The notes under the pieces are model-generated. The model did no database searches. It saw only the letters and a program-made list of their open reading frames with translations, and was not told the origin of the DNA. A stretch of DNA of 62,349 nt from Bacteroidota bacterium (GTDB taxonomy: Bacteria > Bacteroidota > Bacteroidia > J057 > JAJTIE01), in assembly GCA_019638695.1 (NCBI GenBank), contig JAHBTG010000008.1, positions 1 to 62,349 on the forward strand. The letters run 5' to 3'. Position numbers and translations under genes: made by a program. Each line of letters opens with the position of its first letter. The stretch's first letter is position 1. Below are positions 23,146 to 32,351 of the stretch, piece after piece.

Positions 23146-24333
23146 TTACTCGATGATATCAGTTACCTGACCTGCACCGATGGTACGGCCGCCTTCACGA
23201 ATAGCGAAGCGCAGACCTTTGTCCATAGCTACGGGATAGATCAGCTCGGCTTCAACGGAAACGTTGTCCCCGGGCATTACCATTTCTACACCAGCGTTGA
23301 GGGTGATAACTCCTGTCACGTCAGTGGTGCGGAAGAAGAACTGCGGACGGTAGCCGGAGAAGAAAGGCGTGTGACGGCCACCTTCGTCTTTGCTCAGTAC
23401 GTAGATCTCAGCTTTGAACTTGGTGTGGGGAGTGATGGAGCCGGGTTTGCAGATAACCATACCGCGCTTGATCTGGTTTTTCTCAATACCGCGGAGCAGG
23501 ATGCCTGCGTTGTCTCCGGCCTGGCCTTGGTCCAGGTTCTTTTTGAACATCTCAACACCGGTAACGGTAGAGCTCAGTTTGTCCCAGGACAGACCGATGA
23601 TCTCTACAGGCTCACCTACCTTGATGATACCGCGCTCAATACGGCCGGTAGATACGGTGCCACGACCGGTGATGGTCATTACGTCCTCTACAGACATCAG
23701 GAAAGGCTTGTCCACATCGCGGGTGGGCAGCGGGATGTAAGAATCCACCGCATCCATCAGCTCCAGGATTTTTTCTTCCCACTTGGGGTCGCCGTTCAGG
23801 CCACCCAGGGCAGAACCGCGGATAACAGGGATATCGTCTCCGGGGAATTCATATTTGCTCAGCAGCTCACGGATTTCCAGCTCTACCAGTTCCAGCAGCT
23901 CCTCATCATCCACCATGTCTACTTTATTCATGAATACCACCAGGGCAGGAACGCCTACCTGGCGGGCCAGCAGGATGTGCTCGCGAGTCTGGGGCATAGG
24001 ACCATCGGTAGAAGCTACTACCAGAATGCCACCGTCCATTTGGGCCGCGCCCGTAACCATGTTCTTTACATAGTCTGCGTGACCGGGACAGTCTACGTGT
24101 GCATAGTGACGCGTAGCTGTTTCATACTCCACGTGTGCAGTGTTGATCGTGATACCACGCTCTTTTTCCTCGGGCGCTGCATCAATAGATGCGAAGTCGC
24201 GTGCAGTGGCTCCGCCACGCTTGGCCAGTACTGCAGTGATAGCGGCAGTGAGGGTGGTTTTACCGTGGTCAACGTGGCCGATGGTACCTACGTTCACGTG
24301 CGGTTTGGAACGGTCGAATGATTCTTTAGCCAT
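23146..24333 (-). CDS. tuf: Elongation factor Tu
   Basis: 395 residues from the ATG at 24333, which gives the standard opening [20 protein letters not shown]; the longer frame runs backwards into tRNA-Thr. The GTPase motifs are intact: [21 protein letters not shown] and SAL. Domains II and III follow, ending in [13 protein letters not shown]. It delivers aminoacyl-tRNA to the ribosomal A site. It is embedded among tRNA genes (Thr upstream, Trp downstream), the classic bacterial tRNA-tufB arrangement. Confidence 0.99.
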   Translation of the reverse strand: MAKESFDRSKPHVNVGTIGHVDHGKTTLTAAITAVLAKRGGATARDFASIDAAPEEKERGITINTAHVEYETATRHYAHVDCPGHADYVKNMVTGAAQMDGGILVVASTDGPMPQTREHILLARQVGVPALVVFMNKVDMVDDEELLELVELEIRELLSKYEFPGDDIPVIRGSALGGLNGDPKWEEKILELMDAVDSYIPLPTRDVDKPFLMSVEDVMTITGRGTVSTGRIERGIIKVGEPVEIIGLSWDKLSSTVTGVEMFKKNLDQGQAGDNAGILLRGIEKNQIKRGMVICKPGSITPHTKFKAEIYVLSKDEGGRHTPFFSGYRPQFFFRTTDVTGVITLNAGVEMVMPGDNVSVEAELIYPVAMDKGLRFAIREGGRTIGAGQVTDIIE

Positions 24334-24375
24334 AGCTTTAAAAAATGGATATACAGGTTTATTGGACAGAAGGAG

Positions 24376-24447
<72 letters not shown>

Positions 24448-24503
24448 GTGTACAGAGCACAGCATGCGGGGGTGGAAGCAAAATCCCGTTAGCTAGTCGT
24501 ATG

Positions 24504-24576
24504 AGCGGGAGATGAGACTCGAACCCACAACCCTCAGCTTGGAAGGCTGATGCTCTACCAATTGAGCTACTCCCGC
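24504..24576 (-). tRNA. trnG: tRNA-Gly (TCC anticodon)
   Basis: A 73-nt cloverleaf with acceptor GCGGGAG/CTCCCGC (one pair differs in the 3' strand register), anticodon loop TTCCAAG (TCC), and T-loop GGTTCGAGTC. Second tRNA upstream of tuf. Confidence 0.95.
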
Positions 24577-24603
24577 ATACGTTGTACAAACGCTAGAAAC
24601 AAG

Positions 24604-24686
24604 TGGGGAGTAGAGGTTTCGAACCTCTGTAGGCGTAAGCCACCTGATTTACAGTCAGGCCCGTTTGACCACTCCGGCAACTCCCC
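24604..24686 (-). tRNA. trnY: tRNA-Tyr (GTA anticodon)
   Basis: An 83-nt class II tRNA with a long variable arm. Acceptor GGGGAGT/ACTCCCC, anticodon stem CCTGA/TCAGG with loop CTGTAAA (GTA), T-loop GGTTCGAAACC. Discriminator A; no encoded CCA. Confidence 0.96.
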
Positions 24687-24734
24687 AGTATTCAAATAAC
24701 GCCGCCAGAACACTCTCTGGCGAGTTTTTTGTTG

Positions 24735-24807
24735 AGCCCCCTGACGGATTCGAACCGCCGACCTACTGATTACAAATCAGTAGCTCTACCAGCTGAGCTA
24801 AGGAGGC
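24735..24807 (-). tRNA. trnT: tRNA-Thr (TGT anticodon)
   Basis: A 73-nt cloverleaf, first gene of the operon. Acceptor GCCTCCT/AGGGGGC with one G-U pair, anticodon loop TTTGTAA (TGT), T-loop GGTTCGAATCC. Together with the GGT isoacceptor it covers Thr codons. Confidence 0.96.
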
Positions 24808-24823
24808 CGCTCAAAAAGAGTTG

Positions 24824-24854
24824 CAAATATAGGGCGCAAGATTGGATTTGCAAA
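24824..24854 (-). promoter_or_regulatory. Promoter of the tRNA-tuf-rpl-rpoBC operon
   Basis: On the minus strand TTTG (24854-24851), a 19-bp spacer and TATATTTG (24831-24824) exactly match the Bacteroidota sigma-ABfr pattern TTTG-N19-TAnnTTTG. The inferred transcription start is a few bases before the tRNA-Thr 5' end at 24807. Downstream genes are tightly packed and no equally good promoter was seen before rpoC. Confidence 0.88.
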
Positions 24855-24873
24855 CCCCTGCCCATAAATTTTT

Positions 24874-27069
24874 TTAATTTCCTGTTCGTAACCGGAGGCT
24901 GTTGAGCACTACCGTCAGGGAGCTCACTGCCATGAGGCCGCCTGCCACCCAGGGAGACATCAGCAGTGGGTAGAGCGCTCCTGCCGCTATGGGTATGGCG
25001 GCCAGGTTATACCCAAATGCCCAGCCAAGATTCTGGCGGATATTGGACCGGGTGCGCCGGCTCAGCCGGCGCAGGTAGAGTAACAGGCGCAGGTCTCCGT
25101 TCAGCAGGGTGATATCTGCTTGCTGTACGGCCACGTCTGCCCCGCCACTCATGGCTATTGAGAGATCGGCATGCGCAAAGGCCACCGCATCGTTCACCCC
25201 GTCACCCAGGATAGCCACCCGCCTTCCCTGCTGCTGCAACCGCTGGATATGCACCGCCTTGTCCTGCGGCAATAACTGGGCGTGCACCTCCGCGATGCCC
25301 ACCTCTCCGGCCACCTGTGCGGCAGCCGGCGCATGGTCGCCCGTGAGCATCAGCAACTGTATTTGCTGGGCGCGGAGCTGTGCCAGCACTTCGGCAGCTT
25401 CCGGCTTCAGGGTATCTCCCAGCGCAAACACGGCAAACATCTGGCCGTTTACCCCGGCGGCCACCGTGGAGTACCCCTGGGACTGGTAGCGGCCTTCGGC
25501 TTCCTGTAGCTCCGGCTCCAGGGTATGCCCGGGTGCCAGCAGCCAGCTCAGGCGCCCCACCTGTACCTTGGCGGCACCAAACGTAGCCTCCACGCCCTGT
25601 CCGCCTATGACGGATACTGTATCCGGTAGTAACAGACTGCGGGTGACGCTTTGCATATACACGGATATGGCGCGGGAAAGCGGGTGGCTGCTTTCATTTA
25701 CCGTAGCTGCTACCTGTTGCAGGTAGGTGCCTGCCTGGCCTGCCAGTTGTTCGGAATACGTTGCGTCTTTTACCTGGGGGTTGCCTTCAGTAAGAGTGCC
25801 GGTTTTGTCAAACGCGATCGTATCTATACTGTATGCCTGCTCCAGTGCGGCGGCATGCCGCACCAGCACACCTTTGCCGGCGGCTGTGCCCACGGCCACT
25901 TTGATGGCCACGGGGGTGGCAAGCCCCAGCGCACAGGGGCAGCTGACCACCAGCACTGCCAATGCCGTGTAAAGTCCCAGCTCCCATTGCCCCGGGGCAA
26001 ATACAAACGTCCACAAGAGCGCAATGACAATGGCCAGCAAGATCACTGCAGGCACAAATATGCCCGCAATACGGTCTGCCAGCCGCTGCGCTGCCGGGCG
26101 GGTACCCTGAGCTTCCTGCACCTGCCGGATGATAGTGTTGAGCACCGTGTCTTTGCCCAGCTTCTGGGCGATCATTTCCAGCGGGGCCTCCAGGTTGCGG
26201 GTGCCTGCCAGCAGCAGCTCGGGCTTGCGGCGGGATACCGGCAGGCTTTCCCCGGAGATCAGGGATTCATCCACATGGCTTTCACCCGCCCACACCGTGC
26301 CGTCCACCGGTATGCGGGTTTCTGGAGCCACCCGCAGGCGGTCGCCCACCCGGATGTCCTGGAGCGCAATGGTTTCCTCGCGTCCGTCGGGCAGCAACCG
26401 GGTGGCCGTTGTGGGTACCAGTGTGGTGAGGGATTGGAGCGCGTCATCCGATTTGCTTTTGGCCGATTCTTCCAGGTAATTGCCAAACAGCACGAACAGG
26501 ATAACCACAGCGGCGCTTTCGAAATGAATGGGCACTTCGTGCATGAATCCGTGCGGGAACAAGGTGTTGACCACGGCAACTACCAGGGCGGCCCCGGTGC
26601 CCAGCGCCACCAGCGTATCCATGGTGATCTGCCTCCGTATAGCCTGGCGGATGCTGTTGACATAAAAATCCAGCCCGGCATAAAACACCACAGGTAGCGT
26701 AAGCACCAATTCCATCCATGATTGTCCTTTGAAACTGTGGGGGAAGAACATACTGAGTATAAACACAGGTATGCCGAAGAGGAGCGCTACCCATAGCTTG
26801 CGTTTCAGCCGGCTGAAATAAGCCTGCTCAGCAGCGGCCATATCCTTGCGGTTGGCCACCAGCGTATACCCGGCTTCTTTGAGTGCGCGGGTCATATCTT
26901 CCACGGAGGACCGTTGATCATCCCAGCGGATATGTACACTGCGGCTCGCAAAGTTGACATCGGCCTGTTCCACACCCGGCAGCTTGCACAGGGCCTTGCC
27001 CGCAGTGTCTGCACAGCTGAGGCAGGTCATACCCAGCACACTAAAATCTTTTTCTTGTATAGAAGGCAT
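24874..27069 (-). CDS. copA: Copper-translocating P1B-type ATPase
   Basis: 731 residues from the ATG at 27069. One N-terminal heavy-metal domain carries GMTCLSCAD. The membrane-embedded metal site is SCPCALGLATP, the phosphorylation motif DKTGTLTEG, the nucleotide-domain His-Pro is NESSHPLS, and the hinge is GDGVNDAVAFAHAD. CPC plus the GMTCxxC domain indicates Cu(I) export rather than zinc or cadmium. Eight membrane helices are expected. The gene stands alone with its own promoter at 27114-27121; no copper chaperone or CsoR/CueR-type regulator is adjacent. Confidence 0.93.
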   Translation of the reverse strand: MPSIQEKDFSVLGMTCLSCADTAGKALCKLPGVEQADVNFASRSVHIRWDDQRSSVEDMTRALKEAGYTLVANRKDMAAAEQAYFSRLKRKLWVALLFGIPVFILSMFFPHSFKGQSWMELVLTLPVVFYAGLDFYVNSIRQAIRRQITMDTLVALGTGAALVVAVVNTLFPHGFMHEVPIHFESAAVVILFVLFGNYLEESAKSKSDDALQSLTTLVPTTATRLLPDGREETIALQDIRVGDRLRVAPETRIPVDGTVWAGESHVDESLISGESLPVSRRKPELLLAGTRNLEAPLEMIAQKLGKDTVLNTIIRQVQEAQGTRPAAQRLADRIAGIFVPAVILLAIVIALLWTFVFAPGQWELGLYTALAVLVVSCPCALGLATPVAIKVAVGTAAGKGVLVRHAAALEQAYSIDTIAFDKTGTLTEGNPQVKDATYSEQLAGQAGTYLQQVAATVNESSHPLSRAISVYMQSVTRSLLLPDTVSVIGGQGVEATFGAAKVQVGRLSWLLAPGHTLEPELQEAEGRYQSQGYSTVAAGVNGQMFAVFALGDTLKPEAAEVLAQLRAQQIQLLMLTGDHAPAAAQVAGEVGIAEVHAQLLPQDKAVHIQRLQQQGRRVAILGDGVNDAVAFAHADLSIAMSGGADVAVQQADITLLNGDLRLLLYLRRLSRRTRSNIRQNLGWAFGYNLAAIPIAAGALYPLLMSPWVAGGLMAVSSLTVVLNSLRLRTGN

Positions 27070-27113
27070 TTGCACGATTTACGTTCTTTGGGGGTTCAGA
27101 AAAGGAAAGTATA

Positions 27114-27121
27114 CAAAGATA
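27114..27121 (-). promoter_or_regulatory. Promoter -7 element for copA
   Basis: TATCTTTG on the minus strand matches TAnnTTTG, 45 bp upstream of the copA ATG. A clear -33 element was not identified. It lies just 5' of the divergent methyltransferase start at 27132. Confidence 0.55.
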
Positions 27122-27131
27122 AACGTAAGCT

Positions 27132-27878
27132 ATGGAGAAAACGTCCCAGGAATGGTTCACCCATTGGTTCGACAGCCGCTGGTATCCCAGCCTCTATGCC
27201 CACCGCAATGAAGCCGAAGCCCAGGCCTTTATTGAGTTGCTGATGCGGCGCCTGATGTTACCTCCCCAGAGCCACCTGTTGGACCTGGGCTGCGGGCAGG
27301 GGCGGCATTCGCGTGCGCTGCATGCGCTGGGCTATCGTGTAACGGGTGTGGACCTGTCTCCCAATAATATCGCCACCGCTTCGGCCATGTCGGCTCCCGG
27401 CCTGCAGTATGTGCGGGCAGATATGCGCGCGTTGCACCTCCAGGATCGTTTTGATGCGGTGCTGAACCTGTTTACCAGCTTTGGTTACTTTGCAGATATC
27501 GCGGATAATACCCGGGTGCTGCGCAATATCTATGACCACCTTAAACCCGGTGGCTGGTTTGTGCTCGATTTCTTCAATGCCGCGTGGGTGCGCCGCCACC
27601 TGGTGCCGGAGGAGGTGGTGGAACGGCCGGGTGTCCGTTTCCTGATCCGGCGATACCTGGTGCACGAAAAGGTGCGCAAAGAAATTACCGTGACCCACCG
27701 GACTGGCACCGAGTTTTTTTATGAAGAGGTGCAGCTGTTTACACCTGCAACACTCCGCACCTTGCTGATCCGACAAGGATTTACACTGGCAGAACTATGG
27801 GGAGACTACGAGGGCAATCCCTTCTGGCTGGAGAAATCCCCGCGCTGCATCTTTATTGCCCGCGCCCCAGGAGCATAA
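27132..27878 (+). CDS. Class I SAM-dependent methyltransferase
   Basis: 248 residues. Motif I is LDLGCGQGRHSRAL (near residue 54-67), motif II GVDLSPNNI, motif III YVRADMRAL, and LKPGGWFVLDFFN is the post-motif strand. The HSR following the glycine loop and the LNLFTSFGYF segment are common in small-molecule methyltransferases of the UbiE/methyltransferase-25 type. The substrate cannot be inferred. It is divergent from copA and its last 26 bp overlap the 3' end of the convergent glycine-rich T9SS gene. Confidence 0.85.
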   Translation: MEKTSQEWFTHWFDSRWYPSLYAHRNEAEAQAFIELLMRRLMLPPQSHLLDLGCGQGRHSRALHALGYRVTGVDLSPNNIATASAMSAPGLQYVRADMRALHLQDRFDAVLNLFTSFGYFADIADNTRVLRNIYDHLKPGGWFVLDFFNAAWVRRHLVPEEVVERPGVRFLIRRYLVHEKVRKEITVTHRTGTEFFYEEVQLFTPATLRTLLIRQGFTLAELWGDYEGNPFWLEKSPRCIFIARAPGA

Positions 27879-29868
27879 CCCGGGTATACAACAGTTTGCC
27901 ATCCGCCACCACTTCCAGCACATAAGCCCCTGCGGGCAGGTCCCGCACGGATATGGGCAGATGGGTGGTCTGCTCTTCGCTTACCTGCAGATCATGGATG
28001 CGGCTGCTTTGCAGGTTGATCAGCTGTGCCCGTGAGATATAGGCAGGCTTGTCCAGTTGTGCGGTAATGGCCTCCGCGCCCAGGCTGGGGTTGGGGTAGG
28101 TCCACAGGCGCTGGCTGGCCAGGCTGGGCTGAGTGGTTACCTGCACCCGGTTGCTGTAGGTCTTGCTGCCGTCGGGTAATACGGATTGTACCCGGTAGAT
28201 AAGCGTTTGTTCCGGCAGTGCGCTCATATCCGAATAGGTGTATTGCGTAGCACCCGCACCAAAGGTAGCTACCTGCTCAAACGGTTCTCCCAGTAAGGCT
28301 CTTTGCAGGTGATGTTGTGCATAAGTGGTATGAGCTGGCAGTTTCCAGCGAAGCACCACTTCCTGCGGACTGGCAAGGGCCGATAGCTGCACTTCGTCCA
28401 GTGAGAGTACTGCGGCGCAAACATCTCCGGAGGCCATCGGCAGCACCAGGTTAAACAGGTTGATACCGGCGCCTCCTGCCGCCGCGCCGCGTGCTTGCGG
28501 GTTGGTACGCACATTGGCCACCGTTTCGTAAGCCACACCGTTGATACCGCCGTTAATGGTAGTGGTGACGTTGCCGGGCAGGGATGCGCTTTTGACCCAT
28601 ACCACGCCCCCGGATCCGCCCCCTCCTGGGCCCAGCCTCCGGGTACTGCTGCCCACCACGTCATTGCGGGTGTTGGAGCCCTTGCCGCCGGAAACATTGA
28701 CGTTCAGGGCATCTGAGAAAGTATTGACGTCCAGCAACACCGCTCCTCCTGCACCCCCGCCTCCGCCGCCATCTTCCACGGCTATGTAGTTTATACCGGA
28801 GTCTCCCAGGGCCAGTATCCGGTTGCCGTTGGCCGTTAAGATATTGGCTTTGATAATAACAATGCCGCCGCCGGGGCCGCCGGGTGTGCTGCCGCACCAG
28901 CCCAGTCCGCCCGGCAATGCAGTGGGTGGCGGGATAAAGTTGTTCTGGTGACCGCCGCCTCCGCCTCCGCCCATAAATACGCGGTTGGTATAATAAGTGC
29001 CCAGGGCTGCACCTCCTTGTCCCGGGCCTGTGGTGCCCAAGATAGAGCACCCCGAAGTGCGGTCTCCGCCTCTGCCGCCTGCGCTGTAGTGTCCGCCCCC
29101 GCCTCCGCCGTGGTTGTGGAGGTTGCCGCCACCTCCGCCATTAACGGCCTTGCCATAGCCGGCTTCCTGGTTGACAATGATCCCACCGATACCTTCTCCC
29201 TTGCCGCCTCCCTGAAAGCTGGTACTGGCATAGAAGTAGTTATTGTTCTCCGGCAGGCCGCCGGGTGTGCTTCCGGGGCCATTGGCTATCTGGTTATAAC
29301 AGGCGCCGGAGGCTCCCGCCCCATTGACGCTTACCGCGCCGCCCCGGAATCCCAGGCGGCTGGCGTTGATATGGGCACCCAGCGATAAAGTGCCCGTTAC
29401 CTGCAGGGCGATCACACCTCCTGTGGTGCCGTCCCATGTTTGCCCGGTGAGCTGGCCCGTGACGTTGGCACTGGCATATTCGGGGAAGGATACCAGCTGC
29501 ACCCGGCCGGAACCGGGACTGTAGGTTTGCGAGAGCGCATTGGCCAGGGTAATCTCCATGCCGTTGATGGACTGGATCTCCACTATTTCATAATTGCCCG
29601 CTCCGTTCAGTGCGCTGATATCGCTGATATCTCCGTAGCTGCTGGCATTGGATTGATCAAAGGTTGCGCCCTGCATCTGGATGAGGATCGCCTGGTCTCC
29701 TGCCGCGAAGCCGGAAACGGTGTTTACCGTGAGCTGGCAGTTGTCGGCATTGATGGCCGATACCGCTGCGTAGCTGTTAATGGTGCCGGCAATATTCGTT
29801 TGGGCCAGCAACCCGTGGGCTGTGGTAAAAAGGGAGAGTAAAATGTAGATTTTTCCCAATGTTGTCAT
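27853..29868 (-). CDS. Glycine-rich T9SS-secreted surface protein
   Basis: 671 residues. A signal peptide (about 1-22, ending GLLAQ) is followed by a beta-rich N-terminal domain (GDQAILIQMQGATFDQ), a long glycine-rich middle (about 190-440, several runs of five to eight glycines), an Fn3-like module (LRWKLPAHTTYAQHHLQR) and a type A T9SS sorting domain (LWTYPNP to the C-terminus, VLEVVADGKLLYTRVML). It is presumably exported by T9SS and displayed on the surface. The glycine-rich part may form an elastic or polyglycine-helix module; that is inference. It has its own promoter at 29891-29922. Confidence 0.9.
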   Translation of the reverse strand: MTTLGKIYILLSLFTTAHGLLAQTNIAGTINSYAAVSAINADNCQLTVNTVSGFAAGDQAILIQMQGATFDQSNASSYGDISDISALNGAGNYEIVEIQSINGMEITLANALSQTYSPGSGRVQLVSFPEYASANVTGQLTGQTWDGTTGGVIALQVTGTLSLGAHINASRLGFRGGAVSVNGAGASGACYNQIANGPGSTPGGLPENNNYFYASTSFQGGGKGEGIGGIIVNQEAGYGKAVNGGGGGNLHNHGGGGGGHYSAGGRGGDRTSGCSILGTTGPGQGGAALGTYYTNRVFMGGGGGGGHQNNFIPPPTALPGGLGWCGSTPGGPGGGIVIIKANILTANGNRILALGDSGINYIAVEDGGGGGGAGGAVLLDVNTFSDALNVNVSGGKGSNTRNDVVGSSTRRLGPGGGGSGGVVWVKSASLPGNVTTTINGGINGVAYETVANVRTNPQARGAAAGGAGINLFNLVLPMASGDVCAAVLSLDEVQLSALASPQEVVLRWKLPAHTTYAQHHLQRALLGEPFEQVATFGAGATQYTYSDMSALPEQTLIYRVQSVLPDGSKTYSNRVQVTTQPSLASQRLWTYPNPSLGAEAITAQLDKPAYISRAQLINLQSSRIHDLQVSEEQTTHLPISVRDLPAGAYVLEVVADGKLLYTRVMLLGRGQ

Positions 29869-29890
29869 GATTACAGTAGCTACTTACAAG

Positions 29891-29922
29891 CAAATATAAC
29901 ATTGGCTTGACAATACAACAAT
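29891..29922 (-). promoter_or_regulatory. Promoter of the glycine-rich T9SS protein gene
   Basis: On the minus strand ATTG (29922-29919), a 20-bp spacer, then TATATTTG (29898-29891), matching the Bacteroidota consensus; the ATG is 23 bp downstream. It lies in the AT-richer gap after nuoD. Confidence 0.75.
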
Positions 29923-29944
29923 CGGGAATGATTTCTCCGGAGGA

Positions 29945-31264
29945 CTATTTGTCGGATTCCCCCATGACCGGGTCTATGGAGCCGATAAGCACTACGGTAT
30001 CAGCCACCATATTGCCTTCCATCATACGCTCCAGTACCTGGATGTTGCTGAATGAAGGGCTCTTGATCTTGGCACGCCAGGGGCTGCCGGTGCCATCGCT
30101 GTAGAGATAAACGCCCAGTTCTCCCTTGGGAGCTTCTACGGCATGGTAGGCTTCCACGTCTTTGGGTGCGCAGGCGCCCACATCGGTCATCATAAAGTCA
30201 TGGATCATACTTTCCATGCTGTAATATACCTCGTTCTTGGAGGGGTAGCTTTGCTTGGCGTTGTCCGTGCGGATGTCTCCTTTGGGCAGTTTGGCAAACA
30301 GTTGGTCCAGGATGCGGATGCTTTGCTCCATCTCGTCCAGGCGGATGAGGAAGCGGGCGTAACAATCGCCTTCGTGGCGGATGCAGACATCAAAGTCCAC
30401 CTGGTCATAGACCAGGTAAGGCTCATTCATACGCAGATCCCTGGCCACTCCGCTGCCCCGCAGGTTGGGGCCGGTGAAGCCATAGGCAATGGCGTCTTCC
30501 TTGCTCACATAGCCTACACCGATCACGCGGTTAAGTAGGATAGCGTTCTTGGCCATCATGCCGCGCCAGCCTTTCAGCTCCTTGCGGAAGTTGGCCAGGA
30601 ATTTCTGGATGGCGTTGGCCGTGTCCTCGGTCATATCAAACTGTATGCCTCCTATGCGGCTGTGGCTTACGGTGAAGCGCACTCCGGCCAGCTTGTCAAA
30701 CAGGGTGTAGATATTCTCGCGTTCGCGGAAGGTCCACATAAACATGGAGATGGCGCCGGCATCCATGACCATGGTACCCAGCCACAGCAAGTGTGCCGAG
30801 ATGCGCGCCAGTTCGCAGGCAATGGTGCGGATGTACTGGGCGCGTTCGGGTACTTCGATCTGGCACAGCTTCTCTACCGCCAGGCACCAGCCCACATTGG
30901 TATTATAAGGGGCCAGGTAGTCCATGCGGTCCGTATAGGGCATGAATTCCTGGAAGGTTTTGTACTCGGCCAGTTTCTCGATACCCCGGTGCAGGTAGCC
31001 CACGTCTACCACGCATTTGGCTATTTTTTCGCCGTCCAGCTGGGTTACCAGGCGCAATACGCCGTGCGTAGCCGGGTGCTGGGGGCCGATGTTCAGCACC
31101 ATCTGGGTGCCCAGCGGGTCGCTGTCATCGATGTCTATAGAGGTGTGCTTGCTTTCCAGCGCGCCGTACAGGGCACGGTGATGCTTGGGAAAGAAAGAAA
31201 ATTCTCCCTTGCTGGCAATGGAGCCTTGAGACGGATGGACAGAGGGAACCAGGGTTTCTGACAT
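29945..31264 (-). CDS. nuoD: NADH-quinone oxidoreductase subunit D
   Basis: 439 residues, with an N-terminal extension of about 35 residues relative to typical NuoD. The family block IGPQHPATHG is at 59-68, followed by DVGYLHRGIEKLAE, MDYLAPYNTNVGWCLAVEKL and the C-terminal PKGELGVYLYSDGTGSPWRAKI. NuoD is a peripheral-arm subunit of complex I that lines the quinone site with NuoB. nuoC is not adjacent but about 6 kb away at 37373-37867 in the same orientation, with unrelated genes between; no other nuo gene is in the window. Confidence 0.97.
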   Translation of the reverse strand: MSETLVPSVHPSQGSIASKGEFSFFPKHHRALYGALESKHTSIDIDDSDPLGTQMVLNIGPQHPATHGVLRLVTQLDGEKIAKCVVDVGYLHRGIEKLAEYKTFQEFMPYTDRMDYLAPYNTNVGWCLAVEKLCQIEVPERAQYIRTIACELARISAHLLWLGTMVMDAGAISMFMWTFRERENIYTLFDKLAGVRFTVSHSRIGGIQFDMTEDTANAIQKFLANFRKELKGWRGMMAKNAILLNRVIGVGYVSKEDAIAYGFTGPNLRGSGVARDLRMNEPYLVYDQVDFDVCIRHEGDCYARFLIRLDEMEQSIRILDQLFAKLPKGDIRTDNAKQSYPSKNEVYYSMESMIHDFMMTDVGACAPKDVEAYHAVEAPKGELGVYLYSDGTGSPWRAKIKSPSFSNIQVLERMMEGNMVADTVVLIGSIDPVMGESDK

Positions 31265-31357
31265 GATGCGAACGTTTTCAGTACGAAATTACAGCTTTTG
31301 CCAGCACAAATAAAAGCGGCATTGATTTCCCATGGGGAAAGTTGCCATATTGTGGAT

Positions 31358-31723
31358 ATGAATCTGCTGAAAGTGGGTCTGCAGGGCCTGGAAATCTATG
31401 CCTACCACGGTGTGTTTGAGGCGGAGCGCCGGCTGGGCAACCGCTATACCGTGGATATTGCTGCCACGCTGGAGACTGCCGGTCCCCCTCCGTCACTGGA
31501 AGATACCCTGGACTATGGGAAGCTGGGGGAGATCGTGCAGGCACATATGGCGGTGCCCGTTGCTTTGCTGGAAACGCTTTGCTGGGGGATTGCCCGCCAG
31601 GTGCTGGCCACCTCTGCCCAGGTGGGCCAGGTGCAGGTGCGCATTACCAAACATAATCCTCCTGTGGGCCAGCTATGCGCCCACTCTTTTGCAGAGCTTA
31701 CCCTGAACCGGGACGATGCGTAG
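31358..31723 (+). CDS. folB: Dihydroneopterin aldolase
   Basis: 121 residues from the ATG at 31358. Expected active-site residues are present: Glu21 in AYHGVFEAER, Tyr52 in TLDYGKL, LLET at 71-74, and Lys98 in VRITKHNPPVG. It splits dihydroneopterin into 6-hydroxymethyl-dihydropterin and glycolaldehyde in folate synthesis. It is divergent from nuoD, and the following lipoprotein gene starts 8 bp before its stop, so the two are probably translationally coupled, although no functional link is evident. Confidence 0.93.
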   Translation: MNLLKVGLQGLEIYAYHGVFEAERRLGNRYTVDIAATLETAGPPPSLEDTLDYGKLGEIVQAHMAVPVALLETLCWGIARQVLATSAQVGQVQVRITKHNPPVGQLCAHSFAELTLNRDDA

Positions 31724-32351
31724 ATGCTGGGGAGGATGGTGGTTTGTATGGGGGCTTTTGTGGATGGCCTCCTGCACGCCCGAGCCTGTGGTGAGGGTAT
31801 ACTGTGATGAATATAGCCGCCAGGCGGCAGGCAGCTACCTGGCGCAGTTGCGTCGGAGTGCGGCGCCTGCCCGTGTAGAGGTGACCTATGCCCCTGGGCA
31901 TTTCATATTGCAGAAACTGCGATACGGCGCCCGGGCAGATGTGGTCATTTACCCGTATAGCCCGTTAGCCGGAGAACCCAACCTGGGTGTGCTGCTGACC
32001 CAAGACGGATACCGTGATTTGCCGGATACCCTGGTATGGGCGCAGGCTGTCTGCCGATACCCGGCCGGGCGCCCGGGAGATACCCTGGTGATAGGGATGG
32101 CCCAGCAGCGCCATCCCATGCGCTATTGGCAGGACCGGTTGCAGGCACGTACCCGGTGGGGCAGTCCTGTGGTGACTACTTATGAGATTGTGCCTGCATT
32201 GCTGCCGGGTTATCTGCAGGAAGGACTGGTAGATGTGGCGCCTGTGCCCCGGAGCCTGTGGCCCCGGCCCCTGGCGGTTTTGCCGGGTGGGCTGCCTTTT
32301 GTGCACAGGGTGTGGCAAAGCCCGCAGGTGCAGGCACTGGTATTGCACTAA
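31716..32351 (+). CDS. Putative lipoprotein, possibly a periplasmic substrate-binding-like protein
   Basis: 211 residues. A Trp-rich hydrophobic N-terminus ends in MASC, a plausible lipobox with Cys20. The mature part opens VVRVYCDEYSRQAAGSYL and contains YGARADVVIYPYSPLAG and EGLVDVAPVPRSLW, a layout reminiscent of ModA-like (molybdate-binding type) solute-binding proteins, but the similarity is weak and by eye. It overlaps folB by 8 bp at its start and the convergent YkgJ-like gene by 4 bp at its stop. No transporter permease is adjacent, so a role in uptake is unproven. Confidence 0.65.
   Translation: MRRCWGGWWFVWGLLWMASCTPEPVVRVYCDEYSRQAAGSYLAQLRRSAAPARVEVTYAPGHFILQKLRYGARADVVIYPYSPLAGEPNLGVLLTQDGYRDLPDTLVWAQAVCRYPAGRPGDTLVIGMAQQRHPMRYWQDRLQARTRWGSPVVTTYEIVPALLPGYLQEGLVDVAPVPRSLWPRPLAVLPGGLPFVHRVWQSPQVQALVLH

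Noticed and set aside
23371-24321. A 316-codon plus-strand frame opposite tuf.
   Set aside because: Antisense shadow of a highly conserved gene with strong codon bias.
24591-24591. Pseudo-tRNA or integrase attachment site among the tRNA genes.
   Set aside because: All tRNAs fold as complete cloverleaves and no duplicated 3' end, integrase or foreign segment is nearby.
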